NCBI RefSeq assembly: GCF_029223195.1
Contig: NZ_JARHUF010000015.1
Coordinates: 1 to 64,000, forward strand
Origin: Vibrio sp. CAU 1672
GTDB lineage: Bacteria; Pseudomonadota; Gammaproteobacteria; Enterobacterales; Vibrionaceae
Length of the DNA stretch: 64,000 bases
Direction: 5' to 3'
The notes below the pieces were generated by a model. It ran no database searches, had not been told where the DNA came from, and saw nothing but the letters and a program-made list of their open reading frames with translations. This document shows, piece by piece, positions 1 through 9,223 of the stretch. Positions within the stretch are counted from its first letter, which is position 1. Each line of letters starts with the position of its first letter. The position numbers and the translations under genes are program-made.

Positions 1-2
1 CG

Positions 3-65
3 CCAATAGAGACATTAGAGGATGGGAAATCAATCTGGTCTGAAAAGAATCTAGCCCAGATATAA
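3..65 (+). CDS. Possible 3' end of an upstream gene (partial)
   Basis: One forward frame is open from the window edge to a TAA at 63-65 and reads as about 20 plausible residues (ending ..SEKNLAQI). The other two forward frames stop earlier, at bases 7 and 38. It is too short to recognise a family, and chance is a real alternative. The TAA overlaps a perfect TATAAT at 61-66, so this stretch could equally be a promoter region. Confidence 0.22.
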   Translation, partial: PIETLEDGKSIWSEKNLAQI

Positions 66-332
66 TCTGACAGCCACCGAGTCGAAAAGTGGGTAACTGT
101 CAGATCAGGTCTGAATTAGTACAGATTAAGCAGTGTTGTCAGTGATACCCTATCCTTGGTGTTTTCTGGCTCATTAACCGCCGGACCTCGCTGTGATTAA
201 ACATAATCACCATTTACCATAAAATAGCTAATATCGATCTTCACAATCTTGCGATTGGTCGTTCAATATTAGCGTAACTTTTACCGTCGCTGAAGACGTT
301 ATGGGTAAAAAAAGAGCGTGTGAACGCTCTTT
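65..332. other. Structured non-coding stretch, candidate RNA or regulatory element
   Basis: No frame of useful length is open here, but the stretch is full of inverted repeats. (1) ATCTGACAG at 65-73 pairs with CTGTCAGAT at 97-105, and CCAC 74-77 pairs with GTGG 89-92 inside it. (2) GTGATTA 193-199 pairs with TAATCAC 204-210. (3) A long hairpin runs from 227 to 273: GCTAATAT/ATATTAGC, then CGAT/GTCG, then CAATC/GATTG with a 4-nt loop, separated by 4-5 nt bulges. (4) A terminator hairpin lies at 311-332. A TATAAT at 61-66 could be a -10 box, although no good -35 is seen. A forward transcript ending at the terminator is possible. I recognise no known RNA family. Confidence 0.35.
311..332. terminator. 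Intrinsic terminator, probably bidirectional
   Basis: AAAGAGCGT at 311-319 pairs perfectly with ACGCTCTTT at 324-332 around a 4-nt loop. The minus strand has the better T-run (seven Ts), so it fits the end of the yciH transcript. The plus strand has a shorter TTTTCT tail that could end an upstream or non-coding transcript. Confidence 0.75.
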
Positions 333-406
333 TCTATCGTGCAATTTGGTAAGGATAACTCATGGCTTAATCACCTTATAGTTAAAAGGTGTTCAGATTA
401 TCCTTA

Positions 407-718
407 TCAACCACCAGCTAACTTTACAGTCATGCCTTTTTTCTCTAGGTGAGTTTTAATTTTATCTCGCGCATCACCTTGAATTTCAATGTTGCCATCT
501 TTTACAGAGCCGCCACAACCACAGACTTTTTTCAGCTCTGCCGCTAAGAGTTTCAATGGTGCATCATCAAGGTCTAATCCTGTAATGATGCAAACGCCTT
601 TACCTTTTCGACCTTTGGTTTGGCGCTGAATACGAACAATGCCATCACCTTTGGGACGTTCGGCTTTTTCCGCCTCTGGTTTAATGCGGCCGGTTTCAGT
701 TGAATATACGAGACTCAT
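407..718 (-). CDS. yciH: SUI1/YciH family translation factor-like protein
   Basis: At 103 residues it has the size and layout of bacterial YciH, a homologue of eukaryotic eIF1/SUI1. A basic N-terminal tail with the RIQRQTKGRKGKGVCIITGLD region (residues about 29-49) leads into the SUI1 fold. The C-terminal part has the CGCGGSVKDGNIEIQGD loop, which is the family signature. In E. coli YciH acts on translation initiation under stress; that role here is by homology only. The gene lies 4 nt after the DUF3319-like gene on the same strand, so the two are probably co-transcribed. A terminator at 311-332 follows. The Shine-Dalgarno before the ATG is weak. Confidence 0.9.
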   Translation of the reverse strand: MSLVYSTETGRIKPEAEKAERPKGDGIVRIQRQTKGRKGKGVCIITGLDLDDAPLKLLAAELKKVCGCGGSVKDGNIEIQGDARDKIKTHLEKKGMTVKLAGG

Positions 719-722
719 TTTG

Positions 723-1106
723 TTACTTCTTCATTTGTTGTGCTTGCATCGCTTTTTGTTTTGCCAGCAAGTACGCTTCAATATGACGCTGAATGGCGTT
801 CTTTGCGCCTTTAATAAGTTTGCCGTTAAACATGCAATACCAAGCGTTAGGTTCACCGGTGTCGTTCTTTAATAAGAAGCCGTTAAATACTTCAGATTGC
901 GGTGCGGATGTTGTCGTGGCTTTCTTGCCTAAAGAAGCAAATTCTCTAGGATCAATAATAGATGCCGTATCACACCACCAGTCTATGCTTTTTTTTACTG
1001 CAGTGAGATTACCGCTTAGAACATGGTGTTTAATTTTAACTTTCCAAACGTTGCCGTCTGGGCCACTAGATTGAAGGTTAAAACCTCTGTAAGTTGTTAT
1101 AGCCAT
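723..1106 (-). CDS. Small conserved Vibrio protein, DUF3319-like
   Basis: This 127-residue protein has no signal peptide or membrane segment. It has a tryptophan/aromatic-rich core (VWKVKIKHH near residue 20, IDWWCDTASII near 41-51, NAWYCMFNGKLI near 87-98) and ends in a basic, glutamine-rich tail. It resembles the short DUF3319 proteins of vibrios, but I make that match from memory and it needs a profile search. Function is unknown. It sits directly upstream of yciH with a 4-nt gap, which suggests one operon. The start at 1106 has only a weak purine-rich leader (GGTGGT), so an internal start is possible. Confidence 0.7.
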   Translation of the reverse strand: MAITTYRGFNLQSSGPDGNVWKVKIKHHVLSGNLTAVKKSIDWWCDTASIIDPREFASLGKKATTTSAPQSEVFNGFLLKNDTGEPNAWYCMFNGKLIKGAKNAIQRHIEAYLLAKQKAMQAQQMKK

Positions 1107-1221
1107 ACCACCGAGTCATCTTTTTATTGCGTTGAATTAAATAATAATTACCACAGACCAAAGATCAAATTATCGCCTGTACTTACTAGTTTTAACACAA
1201 ACCCACAGCCAGTAACGTTAG

Positions 1222-2211
1222 TTAGCTTGCACTATAAATACAATCAGCTAAAAATTCATGGAATTTGTGGCCGTTGTGTTGCAGCATTTTTGGAAACATC
1301 GAGATTGGCGTCATGCCTGGGAACGTATTTACTTCATTCAAATAGACTTTTCCATCTTCCGTCAGGAAAAAATCAATGCGAGATAAATGTCTTAGATTCA
1401 TTTGCTTGAATACGGTTTCGGCTGCATCGCGAATAGCTTCACGCTGCTCTTCGGTCAGATCCTTCGCTTCAATCTCGGTAAGTGAATGGCTTGATGTGCT
1501 GTATTTTTCATCATAAGAATAAAATGCGCCATCTGGAGCAATGACCTCACCGGGTTTGGTAATGTGTAACTTCCCTTCCATTTCATAAGCTGCAACCTCA
1601 AGCTCTCGAGGTTTCACAGCTTGTTCAATCAATACCTGTTCAGAAAAGCCAAAGGCTGAGTCAATTGCCTCACTGAGGTGAGATTTTTGAGTGACGTTGT
1701 AACACCCCACAGAAGATCCCTGCCTTGCTGCTTTAACAAATACTTTGCCCCACTGTTCAAAGGCTTGAGAAGCCTTTTGATGTGATTCCTGCGTGTTACG
1801 AGTTAAAAACAAATAAGGAGTGTTAGGAATACCCAGTGCGTCATACCACAGCTTGGATGTAATTTTGTTGAAACTGTTGCTGCTAGCCTCTGGTCCACAA
1901 CCCAGATACGGGATGCCGGCAATTTCAAACATGGATTGAATGTCACCGGTTTCACCTGGAAAACCGTGAATACATGGCACAATAAAGTCGATCGGATGGT
2001 TGTTTTCATCTGAACATAACTGTTTATTGTGTAAGTCGAGGTATACCAACTGCCCTTTTGTCGTGAACCAACCGTCAGTTCTTATTTCGACGCGGATGAC
2101 CTTAATGGCATCAATAAGGTTGAGTTGTTGTTCAACATAGTCGGCCGACATGAGTGAAATCTCATGCTCTGATGAGCCACCACCGCACAGTAAAAGGATA
2201 TTTTTTGTCAT
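1222..2211 (-). CDS. ddl: D-alanine--D-alanine ligase
   Basis: The enzyme joins two D-alanines with ATP to make the dipeptide cap of peptidoglycan precursors in the cytoplasm. The 329-residue length matches the Ddl family. Visible landmarks are the N-terminal LLCGGGSSEHEISL loop (residues about 6-19), the VPCIHGFPGETGDIQ substrate region (about 79-93), GIPYLGCGPEASS (about 98-110) and the ATP-grasp C-terminal signature RIDFFLTEDGKVYLNEVNT (about 278-296). It is a stand-alone gene: about 145 bp separate it from the SPOR lipoprotein gene upstream. Whether it is the only Ddl of the organism cannot be seen here, so I avoid ddlA/ddlB. Confidence 0.95.
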   Translation of the reverse strand: MTKNILLLCGGGSSEHEISLMSADYVEQQLNLIDAIKVIRVEIRTDGWFTTKGQLVYLDLHNKQLCSDENNHPIDFIVPCIHGFPGETGDIQSMFEIAGIPYLGCGPEASSNSFNKITSKLWYDALGIPNTPYLFLTRNTQESHQKASQAFEQWGKVFVKAARQGSSVGCYNVTQKSHLSEAIDSAFGFSEQVLIEQAVKPRELEVAAYEMEGKLHITKPGEVIAPDGAFYSYDEKYSTSSHSLTEIEAKDLTEEQREAIRDAAETVFKQMNLRHLSRIDFFLTEDGKVYLNEVNTFPGMTPISMFPKMLQHNGHKFHEFLADCIYSAS

Positions 2212-2321
2212 TAATTAATCTTTCCGTGATCTAAAAAGATAGTTGTAAACAATGATAAACCTTTAAGTAGCAAGGTACAGTAATTTTCCTGTGAGGAATG
2301 CTATTTGACTAGGAAATAGTC

Positions 2322-2348
2322 AAAAAGAAGGGAGCTTCTAGCTCCCTT
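2322..2348 (-). terminator. Intrinsic terminator of the SPOR lipoprotein gene
   Basis: AAGGGAGC at 2328-2335 pairs with GCTCCCTT at 2341-2348 around a 5-nt loop. Read on the minus strand it is followed by CTTTTTG, the expected T-rich tail just after the lipoprotein stop codon. Confidence 0.8.
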
Positions 2349-2356
2349 TGTCGGTG

Positions 2357-2926
2357 TTAGTTGAGTTTGTTAAGTGTTGGATAATTAGACTTTTTGATCG
2401 AATCAATACTCTTAACAAAAGGCTTCAATTTTTTAAACTGTGCTGGTAACGAGTCAATGGCCAACTTCGCTTCTTCAGTTGTGGCGTAGTCACCGTAGAG
2501 AACGGTATACCATTTTGTGCCATTTACAACTTTGTAGTTTTCCCAAATCGGTTGACCATTCACTGGTAACTGTCTGGCAAACTGATCGACTTTGGCTTGA
2601 CTGCCAACTGCAACGACCTGAATGGTATAACCAAAGCGCTGAATTGATTGCTGTTTCTTGCTTGGAGGGGCGATTTTTACCGTGTTTGTTTGAGTTTTAG
2701 GTGTGAGTTTAATCACCTTTTTCTCTTGCTGTACCGCCACTGCCGGAGCTGGTTTTGGCGCTACAGTTTTTTCAACAACCGCACTTTCAGAGGCCATCAG
2801 TGGTTTAGGAATTGACTGGGTTTGGAAGTCTTCCCGGTAGCTCTCGCTCTTTACCTCGGTGATGTAAGTTTCAGAGGCACAAGCTGACAATAAAACGGAT
2901 AAGCCAATGATTGCGATTTTTTTCAT
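2357..2926 (-). CDS. SPOR-domain lipoprotein
   Basis: The 189-residue protein begins with a lipoprotein signal peptide with lipobox LLSAC, so Cys16 would be lipidated. A low-complexity proline/lysine/valine-rich linker (residues about 40-95) leads to a C-terminal SPOR-type domain (about 96-180: RFGYTIQVVAVGS.. and WYTVLYGDYATTEEA). SPOR domains bind septal peptidoglycan lacking stem peptides, so a role at the division site or cell envelope is likely (family knowledge). It is monocistronic, with its own terminator, and is divergent from the acetyltransferase gene at 3157. The exact paralogue cannot be named. Confidence 0.88.
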   Translation of the reverse strand: MKKIAIIGLSVLLSACASETYITEVKSESYREDFQTQSIPKPLMASESAVVEKTVAPKPAPAVAVQQEKKVIKLTPKTQTNTVKIAPPSKKQQSIQRFGYTIQVVAVGSQAKVDQFARQLPVNGQPIWENYKVVNGTKWYTVLYGDYATTEEAKLAIDSLPAQFKKLKPFVKSIDSIKKSNYPTLNKLN

Positions 2927-3156
2927 GGAGTAATAAACGCCCTAAACAAATATTAAAACAAATCATGCCGATAGCAGGCCGTTTTATCAAGCACCAAAGC
3001 TAATATTCTTCAAAATAGGTGTGATGAATAACACAAACTCTGTATACGCGATAGAGATTTGGGTCGTTGCGATATCGAATCGTCTGTTCAGCACTTTTTA
3101 TTCGTTTATGATTGTATGAAACGTGTCCGGTTATGCTGGTAGCAAAAGGAGCATCA

Positions 3157-5772
3157 ATGAACAAATTACAAACACTTTTTAAACCCAACTCAGTGGCGGT
3201 AATAGGTGCTTCTCAAAAGGAACTTAGTGCCGGGCATATCGTCATGCGCAATTTGCTGCAAAGCGGTTTTGGTGGTGCCATTATGCCCGTGACGCCTCGC
3301 TACCAATCCGTTTTGGGCGTTATTGCTTACCCTAACGTTGCTACCCTGCCCTTTACACCAGACATTGCCATCTTATGTACCCACTCTTCTCGCAATTTGG
3401 CGTTGCTTAAAGAGCTGGATGAGCGTGGAACGGAATTTGCGATTATTATTTCGGATGATATGAACGCCCTGGATCTTACCGGATCAAAGATTCGCGTTGT
3501 TGGGCCGAACAGTCTCGGACTTATTCTCCCTTGGCAAAAGTTTAATTGCTCTTTTTCCCCTGTTGCTGCCAAACCGGGGAAAATTGCCTTTATTTCCCAG
3601 TCGGCGGCAATTTGTACGACGGTACTCGATTGGGCCAATGACAAAAACATTGGGTTTTCAGCGTTTGTTTCTGTCGGCCATGGTCAGGATATCGGTTTTG
3701 CGGAACTGCTCGACTATTTAAGCGTTGATGGCAAAACAGAAGCTATCTTGTTGTACGTAGATTCAATTAGCGATGCGCGCCGTTTTATGTCTGCCGCCCG
3801 GGCAGCTTCCCGCAACCGCAGGATCCTGGTGTTGAAAGCAGGAAGGAACAGCCAGCAATTTGGTGACTCGCTCGATATCATTTATGACTCGGCTATTCGT
3901 CGTACCGGTATGTTGCGTGTAACCAATACCCATGAACTCTTTGCGGCTGTGGAAACCCTGACCCACTCTGTCCCACTGCGTGGTGAACGCCTGGCCATTA
4001 TCAGCAATGGTGGTGGTCCTGCGACTATGGCGGTAGACGTTCTGCTTGATCACGGAGGTAAGCTGGCTGATTTAAGTCAGGATGTTGTGCAGACATTGGC
4101 CAAACACCTCGCGCCGAACTGGTCGGGTAAAAATCCGATTGATATCGCTGGTGATGCAAGCAAGCAACGTTACATCAATATCATCAACGGGATACTGGAT
4201 ACTGACTGTGCGGATGCCATTCTGATCATGCACAGTCCCTCTGCTGTATCTGATTCATTTGATACTGCACGCGCCGTCATAGAAGCTATCCAGGCACATC
4301 CACGGCACAAATATTTTAATATCCTGACTAATTGGTCAGGAGAGCAAACGTCACGTGCTGCCCGGCTTGAGTTTACGCAAGCCGGTATTCCTACTTACCG
4401 CACCCCGGAAAGTGCCGTGGTTGCTTACATGCACTTGGTTGAGTACAGGCGCAACCAGAAACAGCTGATGGAAACACCTACTACGGCAGAGCCACTTCAT
4501 TCTGGTGAAGTTAACTCGGCACGAGATTGGGTCAAACAACAGTTACTGGATATAGATACAGTGTCGTTAGATACCCACCAAACCAGTTGGTTGTTTAAAC
4601 AGTTTGAGTTTGATGTTCTTCCTACCTGGGTCGCCTCTGAAGTAAGTGAAGCCGTACATATGGCTGAAAACATTGGCTATCCGGTAGCAGTAAAATTGCG
4701 TTCACCGGATATTCGTCATAAATCGGATGTACACGGTGTGATGCTAAATTTGCGCAATAGCCAGGAGGTATCCAGTGCTGCGCAGTCTATTTTGGATCGC
4801 GTGCAGCTGAGTTATCCGGCGGCGAATATTCAAGGGTTGGTTGTACAAGGTATGGCAAAGCTAGGCAGTGCCGAAGAACTGCGCGTGAGTATCAAGCTGG
4901 ATAATGTATTTGGCCCGGTAATATTACTCGGCCAAGGCGGATCGGAATGGAACGTAGCCCAGGATGCGGTAGCTGCGTTACCGCCATTAAACATGACACT
5001 GGCAAGATATCTGATTGTTACTGCCCTTAAGTCCGGCAAAATTCGCTTACAGAAGCACAAAAATGCGATAGATATTAATCAGCTAGCCAAGTTTTTAGTC
5101 AGGATATCGCAAATGGCGGTGGACATACCGGAGATTCAGAGTCTGGATATCCATCCAGTATTGGTGTCAGGTAGTGAGTTGACCATCATTGATGCCGATC
5201 TTGTTTTGGCTAAGTATGAAGGTGATGCCCAGGAACGACTTGCCATTCGCCCTTTCCCGGCCGAGTTTGTCGAAACCGTTACCCTGCGCGATGGTCAGCC
5301 TATTTTGCTGCGACCGATCCTACCGGAAGATGAGCCTTTGCACGCACAGTTCATCAGTCAAGTTTCAAAGGATGACTTGTATAACCGTTTCTTTTCTGAA
5401 GTGGGTGAATTTAACCATGAAGCATTGGCAAATCTGACCCAGATCGATTACGACCGTGAAATGGCGTTTGTCGCGGTGGCGTTTGATGATAACGGGCCAT
5501 CGATCATTGGTGTCTCTCGTGCCCTGATCACTCCGGATAATAGTGATGCTGAGTTTGCGATTTTGGTCCGTTCTGACCTGAAAGGGAAAGGATTGGGTAA
5601 AACGCTTATGCAAAAAATTATCAGTTATTGTAGAGCTAAAGGCACAAAGCAGATGTCAGGAGTCACGATGCCAACAAACCGTGGCATGTTGTCTCTTGCC
5701 CAGCGTCTGGGGTTTGAGTTAGATGTTCAGTTCGCTGATGGCACTGCGGATATGGTGCTTCCTCTCAATTAA
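3157..5772 (+). CDS. patZ: Pat/YfiQ-type protein lysine acetyltransferase
   Basis: The protein joins an acyl-CoA synthetase (ADP-forming)-like region to a C-terminal GNAT domain, the plan of PatZ/YfiQ and Salmonella Pat, which acetylate lysines of metabolic enzymes such as acetyl-CoA synthetase. A CoA-binding domain starts at once (SVAVIGASQ, residues about 10-18). Succinyl-CoA-ligase-like and ATP-grasp parts follow, for example GYPVAVKLRSPDIRHKSDV near 507. GNAT lies at about 715-865 with the acetyl-CoA loop LKGKGLGKTLMQK. I place the start at the ATG at 3157, 15 codons inside the longest frame, because AGGAG precedes it by 5 nt and the N-terminus then matches the family. This gives 871 residues. 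Confidence 0.92.
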   Translation: MNKLQTLFKPNSVAVIGASQKELSAGHIVMRNLLQSGFGGAIMPVTPRYQSVLGVIAYPNVATLPFTPDIAILCTHSSRNLALLKELDERGTEFAIIISDDMNALDLTGSKIRVVGPNSLGLILPWQKFNCSFSPVAAKPGKIAFISQSAAICTTVLDWANDKNIGFSAFVSVGHGQDIGFAELLDYLSVDGKTEAILLYVDSISDARRFMSAARAASRNRRILVLKAGRNSQQFGDSLDIIYDSAIRRTGMLRVTNTHELFAAVETLTHSVPLRGERLAIISNGGGPATMAVDVLLDHGGKLADLSQDVVQTLAKHLAPNWSGKNPIDIAGDASKQRYINIINGILDTDCADAILIMHSPSAVSDSFDTARAVIEAIQAHPRHKYFNILTNWSGEQTSRAARLEFTQAGIPTYRTPESAVVAYMHLVEYRRNQKQLMETPTTAEPLHSGEVNSARDWVKQQLLDIDTVSLDTHQTSWLFKQFEFDVLPTWVASEVSEAVHMAENIGYPVAVKLRSPDIRHKSDVHGVMLNLRNSQEVSSAAQSILDRVQLSYPAANIQGLVVQGMAKLGSAEELRVSIKLDNVFGPVILLGQGGSEWNVAQDAVAALPPLNMTLARYLIVTALKSGKIRLQKHKNAIDINQLAKFLVRISQMAVDIPEIQSLDIHPVLVSGSELTIIDADLVLAKYEGDAQERLAIRPFPAEFVETVTLRDGQPILLRPILPEDEPLHAQFISQVSKDDLYNRFFSEVGEFNHEALANLTQIDYDREMAFVAVAFDDNGPSIIGVSRALITPDNSDAEFAILVRSDLKGKGLGKTLMQKIISYCRAKGTKQMSGVTMPTNRGMLSLAQRLGFELDVQFADGTADMVLPLN

Positions 5773-5784
5773 TTCTGTGTGAGT

Positions 5785-5810
5785 AAAACAGGCATGCCGA
5801 TGCCTGTTTT
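5785..5810. terminator. Bidirectional terminator
   Basis: A perfect 11-bp stem, AAAACAGGCAT (5785-5795) with ATGCCTGTTTT (5800-5810), closes a 4-nt loop between two convergent genes. T-runs are present in both directions. Confidence 0.88.
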
Positions 5811-5831
5811 ACTGGCTTCGGAGATCGTTTG

Positions 5832-6719
5832 TCACTTGAGTGGGAAATGCTTTTTCAGGTATTGGATACACCAGGATTTTGCTTCCCCCATGGTGTTACG
5901 TCGCCAGGCCATTATTATTTCAATCGGTTGCTCATCGGTACCTTCAATCTGGGTCAGAATACCGGCATCGATAAGTGGTAGCGCGACTTGTGCGGGCAAC
6001 GTGCCAATGCCAAGGCCAGATTTTAGTGCTTCAACTTTTGCTGTGAAGTTAGTTACTGTCAAGCGGGGTTGTTTGTGTAAAATATTGACGCTTAAAGCCG
6101 GTTGTTCTCTTGCGGTGTCTGCGATTGCAATGACCCGGTACTTTTCTCTGGCGGCATCATCAAACTTGCCCTTGCGCTTGTGCACATAGTGATCGGCTGC
6201 TGCGACCCAAATCATGTGCATTTTTCCGATGCTTTCTGCTTTTACGTCCTGCGGTAAGGTCTCTGGGGCTGGACAGATTAGTAAGTCTGCCCTGCCGTCC
6301 TGCAGTGCTTCCCAGCAGCCGGCCAATATCTCTTCCTGTAGCTTAACTCTTGTACTACTGACATTGGATAATTCGTCAACCATGGGAAAAAAGTTAGATA
6401 CTGGAATGATTCCGTCAAAAGCAAGTGAGATATCCAGCTCCCAGCCATTGGCGAGTATTGTTGCATCATTGACCAGTTTCTCTGTTGCATGAAGTATTGA
6501 ACGGCCTCGTTCAAGGATGAGTTTGCCCGCCTCAGTAAAACTGGCTTTGTGGCCGGAGCGATCAAAGATCATCAAGTCCAGTTCCTGTTCCAGTTTCTGA
6601 ATTTGATAACTCAGTGAGGATGGTGCGCGATCCAACTCGTTGGCTGCCGCAGCAAAACTTCCTCGCCTGTCTATCGCATCCAATATGTGAAGCGCCTCTA
6701 ATGTAATTGGACTTTGCAC
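5832..6719 (-). CDS. LysR-type transcriptional regulator
   Basis: The 295-residue protein has the LysR plan. A winged helix-turn-helix lies at residues about 5-65 (LEALHILDAIDRRGSFAAAA, then SLSYQIQKLEQEL), followed by a periplasmic-binding-protein-like effector domain (about 90-290). The ligand cannot be read from the sequence. The gene is convergent with the acetyltransferase gene and divergent from the TonB-dependent receptor gene across a 235-bp promoter region. LysR proteins often control the divergent neighbour, but the Fur-like site in that region argues that iron controls the receptor. Confidence 0.9.
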   Translation of the reverse strand: MQSPITLEALHILDAIDRRGSFAAAANELDRAPSSLSYQIQKLEQELDLMIFDRSGHKASFTEAGKLILERGRSILHATEKLVNDATILANGWELDISLAFDGIIPVSNFFPMVDELSNVSSTRVKLQEEILAGCWEALQDGRADLLICPAPETLPQDVKAESIGKMHMIWVAAADHYVHKRKGKFDDAAREKYRVIAIADTAREQPALSVNILHKQPRLTVTNFTAKVEALKSGLGIGTLPAQVALPLIDAGILTQIEGTDEQPIEIIMAWRRNTMGEAKSWCIQYLKKHFPLK

Positions 6720-6876
6720 TTAACGGATTCCTTTGTGATTTTTGTCACATATCGTGATTTTGTAAATGTAGATGGTAAGGCACACAAATATCAGTATAAC
6801 ATGCTGAAATATAAGTGTTAAAACCATTGGCACCAAATCTTGTAAGTCTTACGGATTAAAATATCCAAATAAAAAT

Positions 6877-6895
6877 GATAGCAATTCTCATTATC
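6877..6895. promoter_or_regulatory. Fur-box-like site upstream of the TonB-dependent receptor
   Basis: GATAGCAATTCTCATTATC matches the 19-bp Fur consensus at 14 positions by my count. It lies 60 bp before the receptor start, a normal place for Fur repression. It supports induction under iron limitation, which fits a heme-uptake receptor. Confidence 0.7.
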
Positions 6896-6954
6896 AACAA
6901 ATAAGATTCCGCACACTTGCATTACCGACTATGGACTTAAGGTATTAGAAGCCA

Positions 6955-9126
6955 ATGTATAAGAAATCAATATTATCTGCATCAATTTTACTGGCACTTG
7001 CTCAAGGAGCATATGCACAAAATACGACTAATTTTGACGAGGTCGTGGTATCCGCTACCCGAACGGAGCAAAATGCGAGTGACGTTTCCGCTTCTGTAGC
7101 GTCCGTCACTGGGGAAGAGATCGATCGTACGCTGGCTAAAAACCTTTATGATGCTCTTCAGTATACAGCGGGTGTAGAGGCAACCACATCCGGTCGATTT
7201 GGTATTTCTGGCTTTAACATCCGCGGGATGGAAGGTGATCGCGTCAAGATCCTTATTGACGGAGTACAACAAGTAACGCCGTTTAATCCGGGCGGCGGTG
7301 GGGTACAAGCGATTTATCCAAGTGCTGTAGAGTTGGATACGTTAACCAGTATCGAGATCAATAAAGGCCCCTCCTCTACTCTGTTTGGTTCTAATGCGAT
7401 GGGGGGTGCGGTGAACTTAAGAACCAAAGACCCTGAAGACGTGCTTATATCTTCAGGTGATGAAGTTCGTTTTGGTATTAAGTCGAGCTACTATTCTGTT
7501 GATGAGCAGTTTAAAAATACCTTAACGTGGGCAGCACGGCGTGGAAATTTTGAGTCAATATTGATCGGCACATATGCGCAGGGAAAAGAGCTGAAAACCT
7601 TTGGTGATGGCGCCGATGTCGATGGCCGGGATCGCGGTCTGGAAAACCCAGCGGATAAAGATCTGAACAATGTTCTGGCAAAAGCATATTACCGTTTTGA
7701 CGAGAATAATAAACTCGGGGTTGTTTTTGAACGCTATGACTATACCTACGAAGAGCAAACGCGCAGCGGTAATTATACGCTCAATTTCGGCCCCGTTCCG
7801 GGTGTTACTTATGCCAATACTAACAGCCATGACGAGACGACACGAACACGTTTTGGCCTGAATTATTTGTATACAAACGCGACTGCTGCTTTTGATAAAA
7901 TGGATCTTGCACTTAGCCTGCAAACGACGGAAACGTCTAATGCAAACTTTGCCACAATTACTGATCACATGGGATACATTGGCTACAATGGTGATCGCAC
8001 CCGTTTGCGTCAGGCCGAAGATAAGTCAGTCCAGTTTGACGGGCAGTTTGATAAGCTAATCAGTACTAGTCATGCTGTTCACGAACTGACTTATGGCTTT
8101 AACTATGTCGATACTGATTTTACGTTAGATAACGTTGATATTTATCACAACACCAGTGTGTCGAAGCCTGGCGCAACCACCATTCCCGACGCCAAGATGA
8201 ATCAATGGGGCATTTTTGCTCAAAACAACGCATTTCTGTTAGCGGATCGGCTGATTGTGAATGTCGGAGTACGTTACGATTCATTTGAAGCCACGCCTTC
8301 ATCTGATGATGGTTTTTCTACTCAGTACGATAAAAACAGCAACGACGCAATTACCGGTAAATTGGGAGCGGTATATCACCTTAATGATAAGTTGAGTACT
8401 TTTGCTCAGATCAGCCAAGGCTTCAAAGCACCGAAGGTTGAACAGCTTTATTACGAATATAATACCGGAGCTGAATTTATACCCAACCCGGACTTAGAGG
8501 CAGAAAAAAGCACTTCTTATGAAATTGGTATGCGAGGTAACAACCATTATGCTCGGTTTGAGTTGACAGGTTTTATCAACAAGTATAAAGATTTCATTGA
8601 TTATGAAGACTTACCCAGCAGTGATCCAAACAAAGAACGATTTACCATTGTGAACCGCGATAGCGTGGACATCTCAGGCATAGAGTTTAGTACTACTCTT
8701 TTGTTGGATGAGAGTTTCTCTGCGCCGAAAGGTTTGTACGGTAAACTGTCGGTAACCTATTTGGACGGCAAAGATAATTCAACCGGCAGGGATTTGGATT
8801 CAGTCGCCCCCCTCTCTTCTGTGATTGGTTTTGGGTACGATAGCCCGCAGGGGGATTTTGGAGCATTAACATCTCTGAGACTTGCAGCGAAAAAAGACAA
8901 ATGGTCAGACGAGGCACAAATTGATTCTGCCGGATATGGCGTGGTGGATCTTACGGCGTACTATATGCCTATGAAACACTTAACGCTGACGGCTGGCCTG
9001 TTCAATGCCTTAGATAAAAAATACTGGACCTATCAAGATGTTCGTGGCCTGGAAGGTACTGATAACAAGGATTTCTATAGTCAACCGGGAAGAAACTGGG
9101 GTGTATCTTTAGATTATCAGTTCTGA
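6955..9126 (+). CDS. TonB-dependent heme/hemoglobin-type receptor
   Basis: This 723-residue outer-membrane receptor has a cleavable signal peptide ending AQGAYA and a TonB box near the mature N-terminus (DEVVVSATRT, residues about 28-37). A plug domain follows (about 40-155, with FNIRGMEGDRVKILIDGV and the KGPSSTLFGSNAMGGAV stretch), then a 22-strand-type barrel ending in aromatic F. Heme receptors carry FRAP and NPNL motifs. Here GFKAPK and NPDL occupy those places (near residues 488-515), so heme or hemoglobin is the likely cargo. HutR/HutA of vibrios are the closest named relatives, but I cannot choose between them. A Fur-like site precedes the gene and a strong terminator follows. Confidence 0.88.
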   Translation: MYKKSILSASILLALAQGAYAQNTTNFDEVVVSATRTEQNASDVSASVASVTGEEIDRTLAKNLYDALQYTAGVEATTSGRFGISGFNIRGMEGDRVKILIDGVQQVTPFNPGGGGVQAIYPSAVELDTLTSIEINKGPSSTLFGSNAMGGAVNLRTKDPEDVLISSGDEVRFGIKSSYYSVDEQFKNTLTWAARRGNFESILIGTYAQGKELKTFGDGADVDGRDRGLENPADKDLNNVLAKAYYRFDENNKLGVVFERYDYTYEEQTRSGNYTLNFGPVPGVTYANTNSHDETTRTRFGLNYLYTNATAAFDKMDLALSLQTTETSNANFATITDHMGYIGYNGDRTRLRQAEDKSVQFDGQFDKLISTSHAVHELTYGFNYVDTDFTLDNVDIYHNTSVSKPGATTIPDAKMNQWGIFAQNNAFLLADRLIVNVGVRYDSFEATPSSDDGFSTQYDKNSNDAITGKLGAVYHLNDKLSTFAQISQGFKAPKVEQLYYEYNTGAEFIPNPDLEAEKSTSYEIGMRGNNHYARFELTGFINKYKDFIDYEDLPSSDPNKERFTIVNRDSVDISGIEFSTTLLLDESFSAPKGLYGKLSVTYLDGKDNSTGRDLDSVAPLSSVIGFGYDSPQGDFGALTSLRLAAKKDKWSDEAQIDSAGYGVVDLTAYYMPMKHLTLTAGLFNALDKKYWTYQDVRGLEGTDNKDFYSQPGRNWGVSLDYQF

Positions 9127-9145
9127 TAACCAGACAATAGACAGC

Positions 9146-9171
9146 AAAAAGCCAGCAAACGCTGGCTTTTT
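9146..9171 (+). terminator. Intrinsic terminator of the TonB-dependent receptor gene
   Basis: AAAAAGCCAGC (9146-9156) and GCTGGCTTTTT (9161-9171) form a perfect 11-bp stem with a 4-nt loop and a T-rich tail, starting 20 bp after the receptor stop codon. Confidence 0.9.
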
Positions 9172-9223
9172 ATTTTTAAGCTTTCATTTCAAAAATGTTA
9201 AGAAAAGAATGGAAAATGAAAGT

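Noticed and set aside
227..273. Possible integron attC site because of paired arms with bulges
   Set aside because: The required GTTRRRY/RYYYAAC core sites are missing and no gene cassette array is present; an RNA-type hairpin fits better.
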